Source: Roseitalea sp. MMSF_3546
GTDB taxonomy: Bacteria; Pseudomonadota; Alphaproteobacteria; Rhizobiales; Rhizobiaceae
DNA length: 64,000 nt
Direction: 5' to 3'
NCBI RefSeq assembly: GCF_030732865.1
Contig: NZ_JASHKB010000001.1
Coordinates: 248,001 to 312,000 of the forward strand
The notes beneath the pieces were generated by a model. The model saw nothing but the letters and a program-made list of their open reading frames with translations. It was not told the origin of the DNA and ran no database searches. Shown piece by piece: positions 1 through 11,464 of the stretch (its first letter is position 1; each line of letters starts with the position of its first letter). Position numbers and translations under genes: made by a program.

Positions 1-1089
<1,089 letters not shown>

Positions 1090-1099
1090 CGGGCCCGTC

Positions 1100-1798
1100 A
1101 TGTCCGCCGACCGGCCAGGGCGGGCCACCGAGGCGTTTTTCGGCCGGCGGCGCGGCAAGGCGCTCAAGCCGCGCCAGGCGCAGGCGCTCGCAACGCGCCT
1201 GCCCGAACTGCGCATCGATCCGGGCGTACCGGCGCCCGCCGACATCGCGCGGCTTTTCCCGCACAGCCCGCAGACTGTCGTTCTCGAGATCGGCTTTGGC
1301 GGCGGCGAACACCTTCTGGCGCACGCCCGCCGCCGGCCCGAAGCCGGCTTCATCGGCGTCGAGCCCTTCGTCAATTCCATGGCCAAGCTGCTCGTCGCCC
1401 TCGAACGGACGCCGGCGCCCAACATCCGCGTCTATGACGACGATGCAACGCAGCTTCTGGACTGGCTGCCCGACGCCTCGATCGACGAGATCGACCTTCT
1501 GTACCCCGACCCATGGCCGAAGCCGCGCCATTTCAAGCGCCGTTTCGTCAACCGGACCAATCTCGACCGGTTCGCCCGCGTCATGAAGCCCGGCGGGGTC
1601 TTCCGCTTCGCCTCCGACATCGACAGCTATGTCAACTGGACGCTCCGCCATGTCGGCGGCCACCGGTGCTTTGCGTGGACCGCCCGCCGCGCCCGGGACT
1701 GGCGGCGCCCGTTTCCCCACTGGCCCGGCACGCGCTATGAGCAAAAGGCGCTGGCCGAGGGGCGCAAGCCCGCCTACCTTACGGTCAGAAGGCTCTGA
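1100..1798 (+). CDS. trmB: tRNA (guanine-N7-)-methyltransferase
   Basis: Methylates guanine 46 of tRNA to m7G using SAM. The 232-residue protein has the family size. It carries the SAM-binding motif [10 protein letters not shown] about 75 residues in, the acidic GVEPF loop, and the substrate-binding motif [14 protein letters not shown] around the middle, which together define TrmB. I use the ATG 10 bases after the metK stop; the open frame extends further left only by running into metK. A metK-trmB pair upstream of rimP-nusA-infB is common in rhizobia. A promoter and a hairpin terminator follow, so it appears separated transcriptionally from rimP. Confidence 0.95.
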   Translation: MSADRPGRATEAFFGRRRGKALKPRQAQALATRLPELRIDPGVPAPADIARLFPHSPQTVVLEIGFGGGEHLLAHARRRPEAGFIGVEPFVNSMAKLLVALERTPAPNIRVYDDDATQLLDWLPDASIDEIDLLYPDPWPKPRHFKRRFVNRTNLDRFARVMKPGGVFRFASDIDSYVNWTLRHVGGHRCFAWTARRARDWRRPFPHWPGTRYEQKALAEGRKPAYLTVRRL

Positions 1799-1806
1799 GG
1801 CGGCCC

Positions 1807-1835
1807 TTGCAACGCCCCGCGCCAAGGCGTATATA
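1807..1835 (+). promoter_or_regulatory. Putative sigma-70-type promoter for the rimP-infB operon
   Basis: TTGCAA (1807-1812), a 17-base spacer and TATATA (1830-1835) form a well-spaced vegetative promoter directly after the trmB stop. Transcription would begin near 1842, giving a leader of roughly 60 bases that contains the terminator hairpin at 1861-1890. Read by eye only. Confidence 0.6.
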
Positions 1836-1860
1836 GCGCTTAAATCTTGGTCGCAGACGA

Positions 1861-1890
1861 AGAGTGGGCCCGCCGGACCCGCTCTTTTTT
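1861..1890 (+). terminator. Intrinsic terminator in the leader just before rimP
   Basis: AGAGTGGG (1861-1868) pairs with CCCGCTCT (1878-1885; one G-T pair) around a 9-base loop, followed by a run of T to 1890. It lies about 20 bases after the predicted start of transcription and ends 15 bases before the rimP GTG. It could end metK-trmB transcription, act as an attenuator of the rimP-nusA-infB operon, or do both. Premature terminators ahead of rimP operons are known in other proteobacteria, which makes attenuation credible. Confidence 0.75.
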
Positions 1891-1905
1891 ATATTCAGAT
1901 CGCAC

Positions 1906-2538
1906 GTGACGACACAGGCAGCGCAATTCGCGCCCATCATCGACGACGAGCCGCGGCTGGTGCGCGAAACCGGCCTCGATGCGCGTGTCGCCGAACTGAT
2001 CGAGCCGGTGCTGAACTCGGAAGGGTTCCGCCTGGTGCGGGTGCGCCTGTCGGGCCTGAACGGCATGACGCTGCAGATCATGGCCGAGCGTGCCGACGGC
2101 ACCATGACCGTCGAGGATTGCGAGACGCTGTCGCGGATGGTCTCGCCGATCCTGGACGTTGAAGACCCGATCGATCGCGCCTATCATCTGGAGGTGTCCT
2201 CGCCGGGCATCGACCGGCCGCTGGTCCGGAGATCGGACTTCGCCAAATGGCGCGGTCACATCGCCAAGGTCGAGACCTCGGTGATGGTCGGCGGGCGCAA
2301 GCGCTTTCGCGGCACGATCACCGATGTCGGCAAGGAAACGGTCGCGCTGTTCCGCGACCAGCCGGCCATGGGCGAGGACAATCGCAGCGAGATCCCGTTT
2401 TCGGCCATCGCCGAGGCGCGCCTGATCCTCACCGACGATCTGATCCGCGCCTCTCTGAAGGCCGACAAGGCGGCCCGCGCCGCCCGCGACATCGACGCCG
2501 ACCAGGATGGTTTCACAGACGACGGGCCCGACGCCTGA
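1906..2538 (+). CDS. rimP: Ribosome maturation factor RimP
   Basis: Needed for late maturation of the 30S ribosomal subunit. The 210-residue product matches rhizobial RimP: an N-terminal alpha/beta domain with [18 protein letters not shown], the conserved stretch [10 protein letters not shown], then [15 protein letters not shown] leading into the C-terminal SH3-like barrel. I chose the GTG at 1906 because homologues begin shortly before the [15 protein letters not shown] segment; an in-frame GTG at 1864 falls inside the terminator stem and is unlikely. There is no good Shine-Dalgarno sequence before the GTG. First gene of the rimP-nusA-rnpM-infB operon; nusA follows after 18 bases. Confidence 0.93.
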   Translation: MTTQAAQFAPIIDDEPRLVRETGLDARVAELIEPVLNSEGFRLVRVRLSGLNGMTLQIMAERADGTMTVEDCETLSRMVSPILDVEDPIDRAYHLEVSSPGIDRPLVRRSDFAKWRGHIAKVETSVMVGGRKRFRGTITDVGKETVALFRDQPAMGEDNRSEIPFSAIAEARLILTDDLIRASLKADKAARAARDIDADQDGFTDDGPDA

Positions 2539-2556
2539 TCGTGACAGGAGAAAGAC

Positions 2557-4191
2557 ATGGCAGTCAGTGCTAACAGGCTCGAGCTTCTGCAGATCGCCGA
2601 TGCGGTCGCGCGCGAAAAGCTCATCGACAAGGACATCGTCATCGGCGCCATGGCCGATGCGATCCAGAAGGCGGCCAAGTCGCGCTACGGCCAGGAGACC
2701 AATGTGCGCGCCGACATCAACGCCAGGACCGGCGAGATCAAGCTGCAGCGGCTGATGGAGGTGGTCGAGGAGCTCGAAAACACCGACAACCAGATCGCGC
2801 TTGCCGATGCCCGCGCCAAGAACCCGGACGCGCAGCTTGGCGACTTCATCGCCGAGCCGCTGCCGCCGCTCGATTTCGGCCGCATCGCGGCGCAGTCGGC
2901 CAAGCAGGTGATCGTCCAGAAGGTGCGCGAGGCCGAGCGCGACAAGCAGTACGAGGAGTTCAAGGACCGCGTCGGCGAGATCGTCAACGGCACGGTCAAG
3001 CGGGTCGAATACGGCAATGTGATCGTCGATCTTGGCCGCGGCGAGGGCATCATCCGGCGCGACGAACTGATCCCGCGCGAGATGTACCGCTATGGCGACC
3101 GCGTGCGCGCCTTCATCTACGATGTGCGGCGCGAGCAGCGCGGCCCGCAGATCTTCCTTTCGCGCACCCATCCGCAGTTCATGGCCAAGCTGTTCCAGAT
3201 GGAGGTGCCGGAGATCTATGACGGCATCATCGAGATCAAGTCGGTGGCCCGTGATCCGGGCTCACGCGCCAAGATCGCGGTGATCTCCCGCGACAGTTCG
3301 ATCGACCCGGTCGGCGCCTGCGTGGGCATGCGCGGCAGCCGCGTGCAGGCCGTCGTGGGCGAGTTGCAGGGCGAGAAGATCGACATCATCCCATGGCAGC
3401 CCGATGCGGCGTCCTTCATCGTCAATGCGCTGCAGCCGGCCCAGGTCGCCAAGGTCGTGCTTGACGAGGATGCCGAGCGCATCGAGGTGGTCGTTCCCGA
3501 CGAGCAGCTTTCGCTGGCCATCGGCCGGCGCGGCCAGAATGTGCGCCTTGCCTCCCAGCTCACCGGCTGGGACATCGACATCCTGACCGAGGACGAGGAG
3601 TCGGCGCGCCGGCAAAAGGAGTTCACCGACCGCACCGAACTGTTCATGGAGGCGCTCGACGTCGACGAGATGGTCGGCCAGGTGCTGGCATCGGAGGGCT
3701 TTTCGACGATCGAGGAAGTCGCTTATGTGGAGGCCGAGGAGGTCTCCTCGATCGAGGGCTTCGACGAGGAGACCGCCGAGGAAATCCAGGCGCGTGCGCG
3801 CGAATATCTCGACCGGATCGAGGCCGAGAACGACGCGCGGCGCAAGGAACTGGGCGTTGCCGACGAGATCCGCGACGTCCCCGGCGTGACCACGGCGATG
3901 ATGGTTGCGCTCGGCGAGGACGGCATCAAGTCGCTCGAGGATTTCGCTGGCTGCGCGGTCGACGATCTGGTCGGCTGGCGCGAGCGGGTCGACGGCGAGA
4001 CCAAGCATTATGAAGGGGTCTTCACGCCGTTCGGCACGACGCGCGCCGAGGCCGAGGAGATGATCGTCGCCGCCCGCCTCGCGGTCGGCTGGATCTCCGA
4101 GGAGGATCTGGCGGCCGAAACCGACGAAGAACCGGCCGAGGGCGAAGGCGAAGCCGGCGAACCGGCCGCCGCCGCGCCGGCTTCGGCCTGA
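2557..4191 (+). CDS. nusA: Transcription termination/antitermination factor NusA
   Basis: Binds RNA polymerase and controls pausing, termination and antitermination. The 544 residues show the expected order: an N-terminal RNAP-binding domain (1-~130), an S1 domain around [21 protein letters not shown], two KH domains ([15 protein letters not shown], then [16 protein letters not shown]), and C-terminal helix-hairpin-helix repeats followed by a strongly acidic tail rich in Glu and Ala. A Shine-Dalgarno AGGAG sits 6 bases before the ATG. It is central in the operon rimP-nusA-rnpM-infB, and a terminator in the operon leader offers a route for NusA feedback, though that is inference. Confidence 0.97.
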   Translation: MAVSANRLELLQIADAVAREKLIDKDIVIGAMADAIQKAAKSRYGQETNVRADINARTGEIKLQRLMEVVEELENTDNQIALADARAKNPDAQLGDFIAEPLPPLDFGRIAAQSAKQVIVQKVREAERDKQYEEFKDRVGEIVNGTVKRVEYGNVIVDLGRGEGIIRRDELIPREMYRYGDRVRAFIYDVRREQRGPQIFLSRTHPQFMAKLFQMEVPEIYDGIIEIKSVARDPGSRAKIAVISRDSSIDPVGACVGMRGSRVQAVVGELQGEKIDIIPWQPDAASFIVNALQPAQVAKVVLDEDAERIEVVVPDEQLSLAIGRRGQNVRLASQLTGWDIDILTEDEESARRQKEFTDRTELFMEALDVDEMVGQVLASEGFSTIEEVAYVEAEEVSSIEGFDEETAEEIQARAREYLDRIEAENDARRKELGVADEIRDVPGVTTAMMVALGEDGIKSLEDFAGCAVDDLVGWRERVDGETKHYEGVFTPFGTTRAEAEEMIVAARLAVGWISEEDLAAETDEEPAEGEGEAGEPAAAAPASA

Positions 4192-4250
4192 AACGGGCTT
4201 CGGAGGGATGAGCCATCAGCGTCCATGGTCATGGCACCGATGCCGATGCG

Positions 4251-4924
4251 ATGAACGAGCGCCGCTGCATCGTTACCGGCACGAGCACGGATGCTGACCG
4301 GCTGATCCGCTTCGTGGCCGATCCCGACGGCCGCATCGTGCCCGATCTCAAGCGGGTCCTGCCGGGGCGCGGCTGCTGGGTGACGGCGCGGCGCGAACAT
4401 GTCGACACGGCCGTGCGCAAGCGGCTGTTCGCCCGCGCGCTCAGGCGCAAGGTCGTCGCGGGCGACGATCTGGGGGCGGTGGTCGACGCATTGCTGGTCC
4501 GGCGCGCCATCGGGGCACTGGCGATCGCGCGCAAGGCGGGCGATCTGGTCGCCGGCGCCCAGAAGGTCGACAGGGCCGTGCGCGAAGGGCGCGCCCTGGT
4601 CGTCCTGCACGCGCTGGAGGCGGCGCCCGACGGGGTGCGAAAACTGGACCAGGCACGGCGCGCCACCCGCCATCTCGGCGGGCCCGATATGGGGGTCCTT
4701 CAACTCCTCGAGGCCGAACAATTGGGTTTGGCTTTCGGGGGCGGAAATGCAATACATGCTGCCGTGCTTGACGGCAGGGCCGGCGATGCCGCATTGCGGC
4801 GCCTTGAAGCGCTGCGCGACTACCGGGCCGGTTCCGGCGACCGCGAAGGCCGGTCAGGCGGACAATCGGGCCGATCAACGGACACTGCACGCAAGCACGC
4901 GACCGTGAGGGAAACGGATCAGGA

Positions 4925-4928
<4 letters not shown>
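4251..4928 (+). CDS. rnpM: RNA-binding protein of the YlxR/RnpM family (DUF448), with C-terminal L7Ae-like part
   Basis: YlxR-family proteins bind RNA, and the Bacillus member modulates RNase P. The N-terminal about 90 residues hold the DUF448 signature: [32 protein letters not shown] and [12 protein letters not shown]. The middle ([17 protein letters not shown]) resembles the small L7Ae/YlxQ domain commonly fused in rhizobia, and the tail is charged and low in complexity. The start is uncertain. The ATG at 4251 has no Shine-Dalgarno, whereas a strong GGAGGG at 4202-4207 is perfectly spaced from an in-frame ATC at 4215. The stop overlaps the infB start (ATGA), so translation of the two is coupled. 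Confidence 0.88.
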
Positions 4929-7462
<2,534 letters not shown>

Positions 7463-7463
7463 C

Positions 7464-7493
7464 AGAGCGCCCGCCGTTCCGCCGGCGGGCTCT
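7464..7493. terminator. Hairpin between convergent infB and the PagL-like gene
   Basis: AGAG...CCCGCCG (7464-7476) pairs with CGGCGGG...CTCT (7483-7493) around a short loop, with a small bulge. It starts two bases after the infB stop and sits between converging genes, so it could end both transcripts. There is no T-run on either side, which weakens the call. Confidence 0.45.
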
Positions 7494-7500
7494 CATCGGT

Positions 7501-8073
7501 TCAGAACCTCACACCGATCCGCATGCCGGCGGTTTCGTGACCGCCATTGCTGAAGCACAGCTCGGCATTGGAGAAGTGATCGCCGAAGATCTCGACCGAT
7601 ACGCGGTCGGTCAGGTCGACCCCCGCGCTCGCCGCCAGATGGAACGAGGCGTTGCAGCCCAGCCCCCAATTGGGCGAACCCGCCGACAGGTCGGCATCGT
7701 TGACCGCGCCGCCAAGGCTGAAACCGGTATAGACGCGCTCGGTCCAGTGCACCTGCCAGTTCAGGCCAGCATAGATGAACTGAACCGGCGTGGCGCCGTC
7801 CTCGACGAACGCATAGCTTGCGCCGATATAGGGGCGAGGCGCGCCCAGTCGCGCCAGCAGGTCGGGCGAGCGGAACAGCAATTCGCCGTTGACGACGAAC
7901 CCATCGGCCTCGTGCACGGTCAGGAAACCGCGATCGTGCAGCGCGCCGCCGAACCGGATCTCCATCCGGTCGGCATGCTTGCCAAGGACCGGGCCGGATC
8001 GCGGAACCTCGTTCGCCCCGGCAGCCGTCGTCCACACCGTGAACCCCAGCACGATCGCCGCGGCCCATCGCAT
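7501..8073 (-). CDS. Putative lipid A 3-O-deacylase (PagL-like outer-membrane protein)
   Basis: PagL-family proteins are small outer-membrane beta-barrels that remove the 3-O acyl chain from lipid A. From the ATG at 8073 the protein is 190 residues and starts with a clear signal peptide (MRW then a hydrophobic stretch ending WTTAAGA). The body has alternating strands typical of a barrel. The C-terminal GDHFSNAELCFSNGGHE carries the His-x-Ser-Asn arrangement of the PagL active site, and the chain ends in Phe, the usual outer-membrane insertion signal. An upstream ATG at 8094 is also possible. It lies opposite to infB and rbfA and has no partner genes. Assignment is by motif; activity is unproven. 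Confidence 0.7.
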   Translation of the reverse strand: MRWAAAIVLGFTVWTTAAGANEVPRSGPVLGKHADRMEIRFGGALHDRGFLTVHEADGFVVNGELLFRSPDLLARLGAPRPYIGASYAFVEDGATPVQFIYAGLNWQVHWTERVYTGFSLGGAVNDADLSAGSPNWGLGCNASFHLAASAGVDLTDRVSVEIFGDHFSNAELCFSNGGHETAGMRIGVRF

Positions 8074-8168
8074 ATGCGTCCAGACAAATCCCATCTGCGT
8101 TCGGTCCCGCGGTCGCATGCGCAATCGGATGCGACAGTAGCGCGCCGCCGCGATGCCGGCAATGGTGC

Positions 8169-8194
8169 GATTACAACCCGAGATTACAACCCGA
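8169..8194. repeat. Tandem duplication of GATTACAACCCGA
   Basis: The 13-base unit GATTACAACCCGA occurs twice head to tail (8169-8181 and 8182-8194) with no mismatch, about 50 bases before the candidate rbfA promoter and 95 bases before the PagL-like start. It may be a replication slip or a paired protein-binding site. Confidence 0.85.
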
Positions 8195-8241
8195 AAGGGG
8201 CGAGCGTGTCCGATCCGGGTTCGATAGCGATGGCGCGGCCC

Positions 8242-8270
8242 TTGAAATGTCGGGCCATCGCGGAGATATG
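8242..8270 (+). promoter_or_regulatory. Putative promoter of rbfA-truB
   Basis: TTGAAA (8242-8247), 17 bases, GATATG (8265-8270). The spacing is ideal for a sigma-70 promoter and would start rbfA transcription near 8277, consistent with rbfA being detached from the infB operon by the opposite-strand gene. Confidence 0.5.
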
Positions 8271-8385
8271 AGCGCGAACGCTGCGGCCGCCACATGGGCG
8301 TGTCGCCGCAAGCAGATCACGAACGTGCCGCGCATGACCGCCCGCCGGAGACGGTGCGGCCAATGCGGACCATGGGGAGGCCTTG

Positions 8386-8799
8386 TTGCCAGCCACACGA
8401 CACAGCGATGCCGGCCCGTCGCAGCGCCAGCTGCGCGTTGGCGAGCATGTGCGCCATGCCCTGACAGGCCTGTTGCAGCGCGGCGAGATCGCCGATCCCG
8501 AGCTCGACGGGGCGGTGATCACGGTCAGCGAGGTGCGCATGTCGCCGGACCTGAAGGTCGCCACAGCCTATGTCACCGCGCTCGGGCGCGAGGACCCGCA
8601 GCCCGTCGTCAAGGCGCTCGCCCGCAATGCCAGGTTCATCCGCGGCCGGCTGTCGCGCGAACTGGGACAGATGAAGTTCATGCCCGAGTTCCGCTTCCGG
8701 CTCGATACCAGCTTTGACAATTTCGAGCGCATCGACGCACTGCTGAAGTCGGACAAGGTGCGCCGGGATCTCGACGATCGTGACGATGACGATGGGTGA
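8386..8799 (+). CDS. rbfA: 30S ribosome-binding factor RbfA
   Basis: Cold-shock-related factor for 30S maturation that acts near the 5' helix of 16S rRNA. The 137-residue protein has the family core [14 protein letters not shown], then [20 protein letters not shown] and the C-terminal [21 protein letters not shown], with an acidic tail. No in-frame ATG fits. I chose the TTG at 8386 because GGGGAGG lies five bases upstream; the neighbouring TTG at 8383 is too close to it. The end overlaps the first possible truB start (GTGA). RimP, RbfA and IF-2, all near by, act on the same 30S assembly and initiation stage. Confidence 0.93.
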   Translation: MPATRHSDAGPSQRQLRVGEHVRHALTGLLQRGEIADPELDGAVITVSEVRMSPDLKVATAYVTALGREDPQPVVKALARNARFIRGRLSRELGQMKFMPEFRFRLDTSFDNFERIDALLKSDKVRRDLDDRDDDDG

Positions 8800-8837
8800 G
8801 GCCGGCCGATGACGACCGCAAGGCCGATGGACCCGCA

Positions 8838-9776
8838 ATGAGCCGCCAACGCAAGAAGAAGGGCCGTCCCGTCTCGGGCTGGCTCGTGCTCGACAAGCCG
8901 CTGGGGCTCGGCTCGACGCAGGCGGTCTCGAAGGTCAAATGGCTGTTCGGCGCGCAGAAGGCCGGCCATGCGGGCACGCTCGATCCGCTCGCCACCGGCA
9001 TCCTGCCGATCGCGCTCGGCGAGGCGACAAAGACCGTTCCCTATGTCATGGACGGCACGAAGATCTATCGCTTCACGGTATGCTGGGGCAGGCAGACGAC
9101 GACCGACGACGCCGAAGGCGAGACGGTGGAAACCGCCGATGCGCGCCCCGAGCGGGCGGCGATCGAGGCGTTGCTGCCGCGCTATACCGGCGTGATCAGC
9201 CAGCGCCCGCCGCAGTTCTCGGCGATCAAGATCGGCGGCGAACGCGCCCATGCGCTGGCCCGCCAGGGCGAGGCGGCCCAGATCGCGGCCCGCGAGATCG
9301 AGATCGACCGGCTGGACATCCTTGCCCATGACGGCGCGACCACCGAGTTCGAGGTCGAATGCGGCAAGGGGACCTATGTGCGTGCGCTGGCGCGCGACAT
9401 GGGCCGCGATCTGGGCTGTTTCGGCCATGTCTGCGCGCTGCGCCGCACCGTCGTCGACCCGTTCGAGGAGGCCGACGCGGTCACGCTCGCCGCGCTCGAA
9501 CGGGCGGCCGGTGACGCCGGCGAGGACCGGCAGGCGCAGCACGCTGCGCTCGATGCCATGCTGCTGAAGCCGGGCGATGCGATGGCCGGCTTCCCGCGCG
9601 TCGAGCTCTCCGACGACCAGGCGCGGCGCATCCGGCTGGGCAATGACGCGATCATTCGCGGCCGTGACGCCCCGCTTGCCGAAGACGAGGCCTGCGCCTT
9701 TCACAAGGGCCGGCTGCTGGCGATCGGCGAGATCGCCCATGGCTGCTTCAAGCCGCGGCGCGTCCTGAAGGCCTGA
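8838..9776 (+). CDS. truB: tRNA pseudouridine(55) synthase TruB
   Basis: Converts uridine 55 in the T-loop of tRNAs to pseudouridine. The 312 residues from the ATG at 8838 start with the typical basic leader and [17 protein letters not shown]. The catalytic Asp lies in [30 protein letters not shown] and [19 protein letters not shown] complete the signature. A GTG at 8796 overlapping the rbfA stop would add 14 residues that homologues usually lack. The gene is co-oriented with rbfA and almost certainly in the same transcript. Its 3' end overlaps the convergent hydrolase gene by 29 bases. Confidence 0.95.
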   Translation: MSRQRKKKGRPVSGWLVLDKPLGLGSTQAVSKVKWLFGAQKAGHAGTLDPLATGILPIALGEATKTVPYVMDGTKIYRFTVCWGRQTTTDDAEGETVETADARPERAAIEALLPRYTGVISQRPPQFSAIKIGGERAHALARQGEAAQIAAREIEIDRLDILAHDGATTEFEVECGKGTYVRALARDMGRDLGCFGHVCALRRTVVDPFEEADAVTLAALERAAGDAGEDRQAQHAALDAMLLKPGDAMAGFPRVELSDDQARRIRLGNDAIIRGRDAPLAEDEACAFHKGRLLAIGEIAHGCFKPRRVLKA

Positions 9777-10638
9777 CCGGTTCGCCGCGCGCCGCCGGCC
9801 GGTCACTGCGGGCGGCAAGGTCTTCGACGAATTCGGCAAGGATCGCCTCGAACCGGCCCTGCGCCTGCATGAAGGGCGCATGGCCCGCCCCGATCAGCAT
9901 GTGGCCACGCCCGCCGAACTGCGGCGCCTCGATGACCGAACGCATGTAGCTGGTGCGGATGACCGGATCGTCCTCGCCGTGGACGATGACGAGCGGCTTG
10001 CGGGCGTTCATCGCCACGGCTCGCTGGTCGCGATTGTGGCCGAAAAAGACGCTCCGCGCCAGCATGGGCCGCGCCTTCGGGTCGACCGACCGCAAGGCGG
10101 GCACATGGCGACCATCGGCATACACGCCAAGGCACAGCCGCTCGAAACGGGCCGCATCGGTCTGGCTGAACCGGGCCTTGGAAGCGAGCAGCATGTCGCG
10201 CGAGAAGTGCAGCCCGCGCAGCGAACCGAGCGTGTTTGCGGGCAGCGGCGGCGCGCCCATGATCAGCGCGCCGGCCACGCGCGGGTTCTCGTCGAGCATG
10301 TCGAGCGCCACATGCCCGCCCAGCGACCAGCCGACGAGCACGACCCGCCCGGGATCGAGCGCGGCGAGCACCTCGCCGACCACGCCCGCCAGACCGCCGA
10401 AGCAGTAGGTGGCGGCGGGGTCGCGCGCCGGATCGGACGCGCCATGGCCGGGCAGATCGATGGCCAGCAGCCGCAAGCCGGCCAGATCCGGGCTGGCGAA
10501 CTGCCGGTCGAACACGCCGGAGGAAAAGCCCGACCCGTGCAGGAAAACGACACAGGCCGACCCGGCCCGCCCCGCTCGTTCACGCACCGCGATCCGACCG
10601 GACCGGGTTTGCAGCCTGTGTTGTAGGTCGATGCCCAT
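9748..10638 (-). CDS. Alpha/beta hydrolase of unknown substrate
   Basis: A 296-residue alpha/beta-fold hydrolase. The fold is shown by [14 protein letters not shown] (oxyanion loop), [13 protein letters not shown] and the nucleophile elbow GWSLGG; a late acid segment IVHGEDDP and a histidine in IGAGHAPFM complete a Ser-Asp-His triad. It has no signal peptide. I start at the ATG at 10638, which has a GGAG five bases upstream; the longer frame to 10743 adds an unlikely leader. It is convergent with truB and divergent from the membrane methyltransferase gene. The substrate cannot be told from sequence alone; esterase or lactonase activity is possible. Confidence 0.85.
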   Translation of the reverse strand: MGIDLQHRLQTRSGRIAVRERAGRAGSACVVFLHGSGFSSGVFDRQFASPDLAGLRLLAIDLPGHGASDPARDPAATYCFGGLAGVVGEVLAALDPGRVVLVGWSLGGHVALDMLDENPRVAGALIMGAPPLPANTLGSLRGLHFSRDMLLASKARFSQTDAARFERLCLGVYADGRHVPALRSVDPKARPMLARSVFFGHNRDQRAVAMNARKPLVIVHGEDDPVIRTSYMRSVIEAPQFGGRGHMLIGAGHAPFMQAQGRFEAILAEFVEDLAARSDRPAARGEPVRPSGRAAA

Positions 10639-10742
10639 GCCGGCTCCGCCCCTTTCGTGCCCCGACCATACCAGCGCCATGTCAAGAGGCGATTGTGCCG
10701 GACACCGGCATTTTCCATGCAGCCGAAGGTCTCCGTTAACCA

Positions 10743-11357
10743 ATGCCGGTCATGATTGGCCACCAATGCGGTTGTCTGGTCCGCACCGCATCGGATCGTC
10801 GTTTCGCGGGCAGAGCCGTGCTGGACCTAGCTGTGACATTGATGGTGCTCGGCACGCTGGTCGCCTATGTCTGGTCGGCCAAGGCGCATTTCAGGTCGGA
10901 CCGGCTGGAGGCGGGCGCCAAGCTGATTGCGATGATGGTCTTCGCCATGGCTGCGCTGATCGCCTGGCTGACCTGGACCGTCGAGCAGCGACCGGCCGTG
11001 CAACTGGCCGGTCTTTCCCTGCAGGTCATCGCCTTCGCCGTGTTCTGGCTGGCGATCCGCGCAACGCGCAAGGCGCGGCTGCTCGCCGCCTTCACCGACG
11101 CCAATCCCGAAACGCTGGTGACCACCGGTCCGTATCGCTACGTCCGCCATCCCTTCTACACCTCCTATATCGTGTTCTGGTTCGGCGGGGCGCTGGCGAC
11201 CGGCGTGTGGTGGATGTTCGTGCTCGCCTTCGGCATGCTGGGCATTTACTGGCGCGCGGCGCAGGGCGAAGAGGCGCGCTTTGCCGCGACCGCGCTCGCC
11301 GACGAATATGCCGCCTTCAAGAAGGGGCGGGCGCGCTTCCTGCCTGGCATTTTGTAG
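10743..11357 (+). CDS. Integral membrane methyltransferase (isoprenylcysteine carboxyl methyltransferase/PEMT-like)
   Basis: A protein of up to 204 residues with about five hydrophobic segments. It ends with the family signature GPYRYVRHPFYTSY followed by a membrane segment and GEEARFAATALADEYAAFKK, the cofactor and substrate region of the ICMT/phospholipid-methyltransferase superfamily. Bacterial members methylate lipids or small molecules; the substrate here is unknown. The start is unclear: the ATG at 10743 has no clear ribosome-binding site, while a GTG at 10818 begins just before the first membrane segment and would give 179 residues. Neighbours give no functional hint. Confidence 0.8.
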   Translation: MPVMIGHQCGCLVRTASDRRFAGRAVLDLAVTLMVLGTLVAYVWSAKAHFRSDRLEAGAKLIAMMVFAMAALIAWLTWTVEQRPAVQLAGLSLQVIAFAVFWLAIRATRKARLLAAFTDANPETLVTTGPYRYVRHPFYTSYIVFWFGGALATGVWWMFVLAFGMLGIYWRAAQGEEARFAATALADEYAAFKKGRARFLPGIL

Positions 11358-11464
11358 GCCCAGCGTGCAATCGTGCCGATTGCATTGAGCGGTGACCGGG
11401 CATAGATCGCGCTGTGTGGCCCGATCGCGCGGGCCGATCTGCCTTGCTGCCGATGGAGTGCGCC

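Larger units (their letters stand above)
8074..8385. other. Divergent intergenic region between the PagL-like gene and rbfA
   Basis: About 310 bases without a convincing gene. It must hold the promoters of both flanking genes. I see a candidate promoter for rbfA (8242-8270), a 13-base tandem repeat (8169-8194), and the rbfA ribosome-binding site GGGGAGG at its right end. No further conserved structure is apparent. Confidence 0.6.
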
